From contig JAAZBQ010000236.1 of assembly GCA_012513725.1 (NCBI GenBank), positions 1-15,267 on the forward strand: DNA of 15,267 bases. The letters run 5' to 3'. The notes beneath the pieces were generated by a model. It made no database searches, was not told the DNA's origin, and worked only from the letters and a program-made list of their open reading frames with translations. Every line of letters begins with the position of its first letter. Position 1 is the stretch's first letter. Shown here in pieces: positions 13,853 to 15,267 of the stretch. Origin of the DNA: Chloroflexota bacterium. Its GTDB lineage: Bacteria > Chloroflexota > Anaerolineae > UBA1429. Both the position numbers and the translations under genes were made by a program.

Positions 13853-15267
13853 ATGAACTTTGTCTTTTTCGTACCCGACGAGATGCGAGCCGAGAGCGTG
13901 TCTTGCTATGGGCATCCGGTGGTCCAGATGCCCAACTATGATCGGGTGGCCGCCGAGGGCGTGCGGTTCGACCAGTGCCACGTGCAGCACACCGTCTGCT
14001 CGCCATCGCGCTGCAGCCTGATGACCGGCTGGTACCCGCACGTCAGCGGCCACCGCACGCTCTGGCACCTGTTGCGCCCCCACGAGCCCAGCCTGTTCCG
14101 CTACCTGCGCGAGGCGGGGTACCACATCGAATGGTACGGCAAGAACGACCTGTACTCCGAGGACTCGTTCCCCTTCTCCGTCGACCACTATGCGGATCCC
14201 GGCGGGGCTCATAGCGGGCCGAACGCCCATGCCGAGGGTTCGCCGGGCTACTACTCCTTTGATTTTCAGCCCTTTGCCGGCGCCCCCGAGGAGGTCGGCG
14301 ATATGCGGCGGGTGCAGGGGGGCATCGACTTTATCAGGAATAAGTCGGACGACGCGCCGTTCTTCCTCTATCTGCCACTTTCCATGCCCCACCCGCCGTA
14401 CGGGGCGCCGGAGCCCTACCACTCGATGTACGATCCCGCCGACCTGCCGCCCCTGCGCCCGGCCGATCTGCCCGACAAGCCCGAGTACATGGCCGGGATC
14501 CGCGAGTACCGCCGGCTGGACGAGCTACCGGAGGGCTTCCTGGAGCGGCTGCAGGCCACCTACCTGGGGATGAACTCGTACATGGACTGGGTGCTGGGCC
14601 AACTGCTGGACGCCCTGGACGAGACGGGCCTCGCCGAGGACACCTGCCTCATCCTCGCGGCGGACCACGGCGATTGGGCCGGCGACTATGGGCTGGTGGA
14701 AAAGTGGCCCAGCGCGCTGGACGATACCCTGACCCGCGTGCCGCTCATCATCCGGGCGCCGGGCGGCCGGGCCGGTCACGTGGTGCGCGAGCAGGTGGAG
14801 CTGTTCGACATCATGGCCACCGTGCTGGACATGGCCGGCGTCGAGGCGCGGCACACCCACTTTGCCCGGTCGCTGACCCCGCAACTGGCCGGGGGGCCGG
14901 GCGATCCCGAGCGGGCGGTGTTCGCCGAAGGGGGTTATGACCTGCACGAGCCCCAGGCGTTCGAGGGGCGCTGGGCCGACTATGACATCCCCCGCGACCC
15001 GGCGCACATCTACTGGCCCAAGGGCCTTCTCCAGCAGGAGCGGCCGCTCAGCGTGTGCCGGGCGACGATGATCCGCACGCTGGAGCACAAACTGGTGCAT
15101 CGGCCCGCGGAGCGCAGCGAGCTGTACGACCTGCAGAAGGACCCCCAGGAGCTCTGCAACGTCTACGACGATCCGCGGTACGCCGAGGTACGGCAGGCGC
15201 TGGAGCGGCGCCTGCTGGACTGGTATGTCCACACGGCCGACGTGGTGCCGTACAACGAGGATCCGCG
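13853..15267 (+). CDS. Sulfatase (FGly-type arylsulfatase family), 3' end beyond window
   Basis: The first 471 residues of a type I sulfatase, an alkaline-phosphatase-fold enzyme that hydrolyses sulfate esters. The signature CSPSRCSLMTG has C49 as the residue converted to formylglycine. Other active-site elements are D9 in VPDEMRAES (Asp-Glu where many members have Asp-Asp or Asp-Gln), K97 (WYGKND), H180 (PLSMPHPPYG), D271-H272 (AADHGDWAGDYG) and K284 (LVEKW). ELYDLQKDPQELCNV and the following tail are the normal C-terminal sequence, so only a few residues are missing. No signal peptide is seen, so it is probably cytoplasmic and acts on imported substrates. ATG 13853 follows AGGAG by 6 nt. 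A formylglycine-generating enzyme or anaerobic maturase is needed and is not in the window. The substrate may be a sulfated sugar or another sulfate or phosphonate ester. Confidence 0.93.
   Translation, partial: MNFVFFVPDEMRAESVSCYGHPVVQMPNYDRVAAEGVRFDQCHVQHTVCSPSRCSLMTGWYPHVSGHRTLWHLLRPHEPSLFRYLREAGYHIEWYGKNDLYSEDSFPFSVDHYADPGGAHSGPNAHAEGSPGYYSFDFQPFAGAPEEVGDMRRVQGGIDFIRNKSDDAPFFLYLPLSMPHPPYGAPEPYHSMYDPADLPPLRPADLPDKPEYMAGIREYRRLDELPEGFLERLQATYLGMNSYMDWVLGQLLDALDETGLAEDTCLILAADHGDWAGDYGLVEKWPSALDDTLTRVPLIIRAPGGRAGHVVREQVELFDIMATVLDMAGVEARHTHFARSLTPQLAGGPGDPERAVFAEGGYDLHEPQAFEGRWADYDIPRDPAHIYWPKGLLQQERPLSVCRATMIRTLEHKLVHRPAERSELYDLQKDPQELCNVYDDPRYAEVRQALERRLLDWYVHTADVVPYNEDP

Overview
The window is GC-rich, densely coded bacterial DNA. 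It has TTG and GTG starts beside good Shine-Dalgarno sites, several ATGA stop/start overlaps, and sigma70-type promoters whose -10 box is often TATACT. Gene content (PmoA-like/DUF6807 protein, metal-dependent sugar isomerase, FGly sulfatase, LctP permease, stand-alone MetH-activation-like protein, secreted zincin) would suit a heterotrophic member of Chloroflexota (Anaerolineae/Caldilineae type). That assignment is inference from gene content, and no rRNA or tRNA is present to test it. I see no CRISPR array, integrase or complete IS.

Left arm (1-2873): a truncated MFS transporter (minus) diverges from a two-gene unit (plus), a sugar phosphate isomerase/epimerase overlapping a PmoA-like protein. 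Facing promoters lie between them and a rho-independent terminator follows. This looks like an uptake and processing unit for a sugar or glycan breakdown product.

Centre-left (2905-6500): one promoter precedes four co-directional genes: a small lipoprotein, a DegV-family lipid-binding protein, a stand-alone corrinoid-activation protein resembling the MetH C-terminal domain, and a NodB/deacetylase-like protein. A perfect 15-bp hairpin closes the unit and also serves the convergent ferredoxin gene.

Centre (6518-8257): a 2[4Fe-4S] ferredoxin (minus) and a membrane 7TM-PAS protein ending in a four-Cys module (plus) share a 177-bp divergent promoter region.

Centre-right (8309-11554, minus): three genes joined by overlapping or abutting stop/start codons encode a secreted HExxH protein, a membrane-anchored HEAT-repeat protein and a single-pass membrane protein. 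This is the least familiar unit here and the best candidate for an undescribed system.

Right arm (11555-15267): a roughly 400-bp structured intergenic region holds a 28-nt imperfect inverted repeat, each copy itself a hairpin. It is followed by an LctP-type permease, a frameshifted remnant of a small gene, and a sulfatase cut by the window end. The permease, sulfatase, isomerase and PmoA-like genes together suggest use of carboxylates and sulfated or modified glycans.
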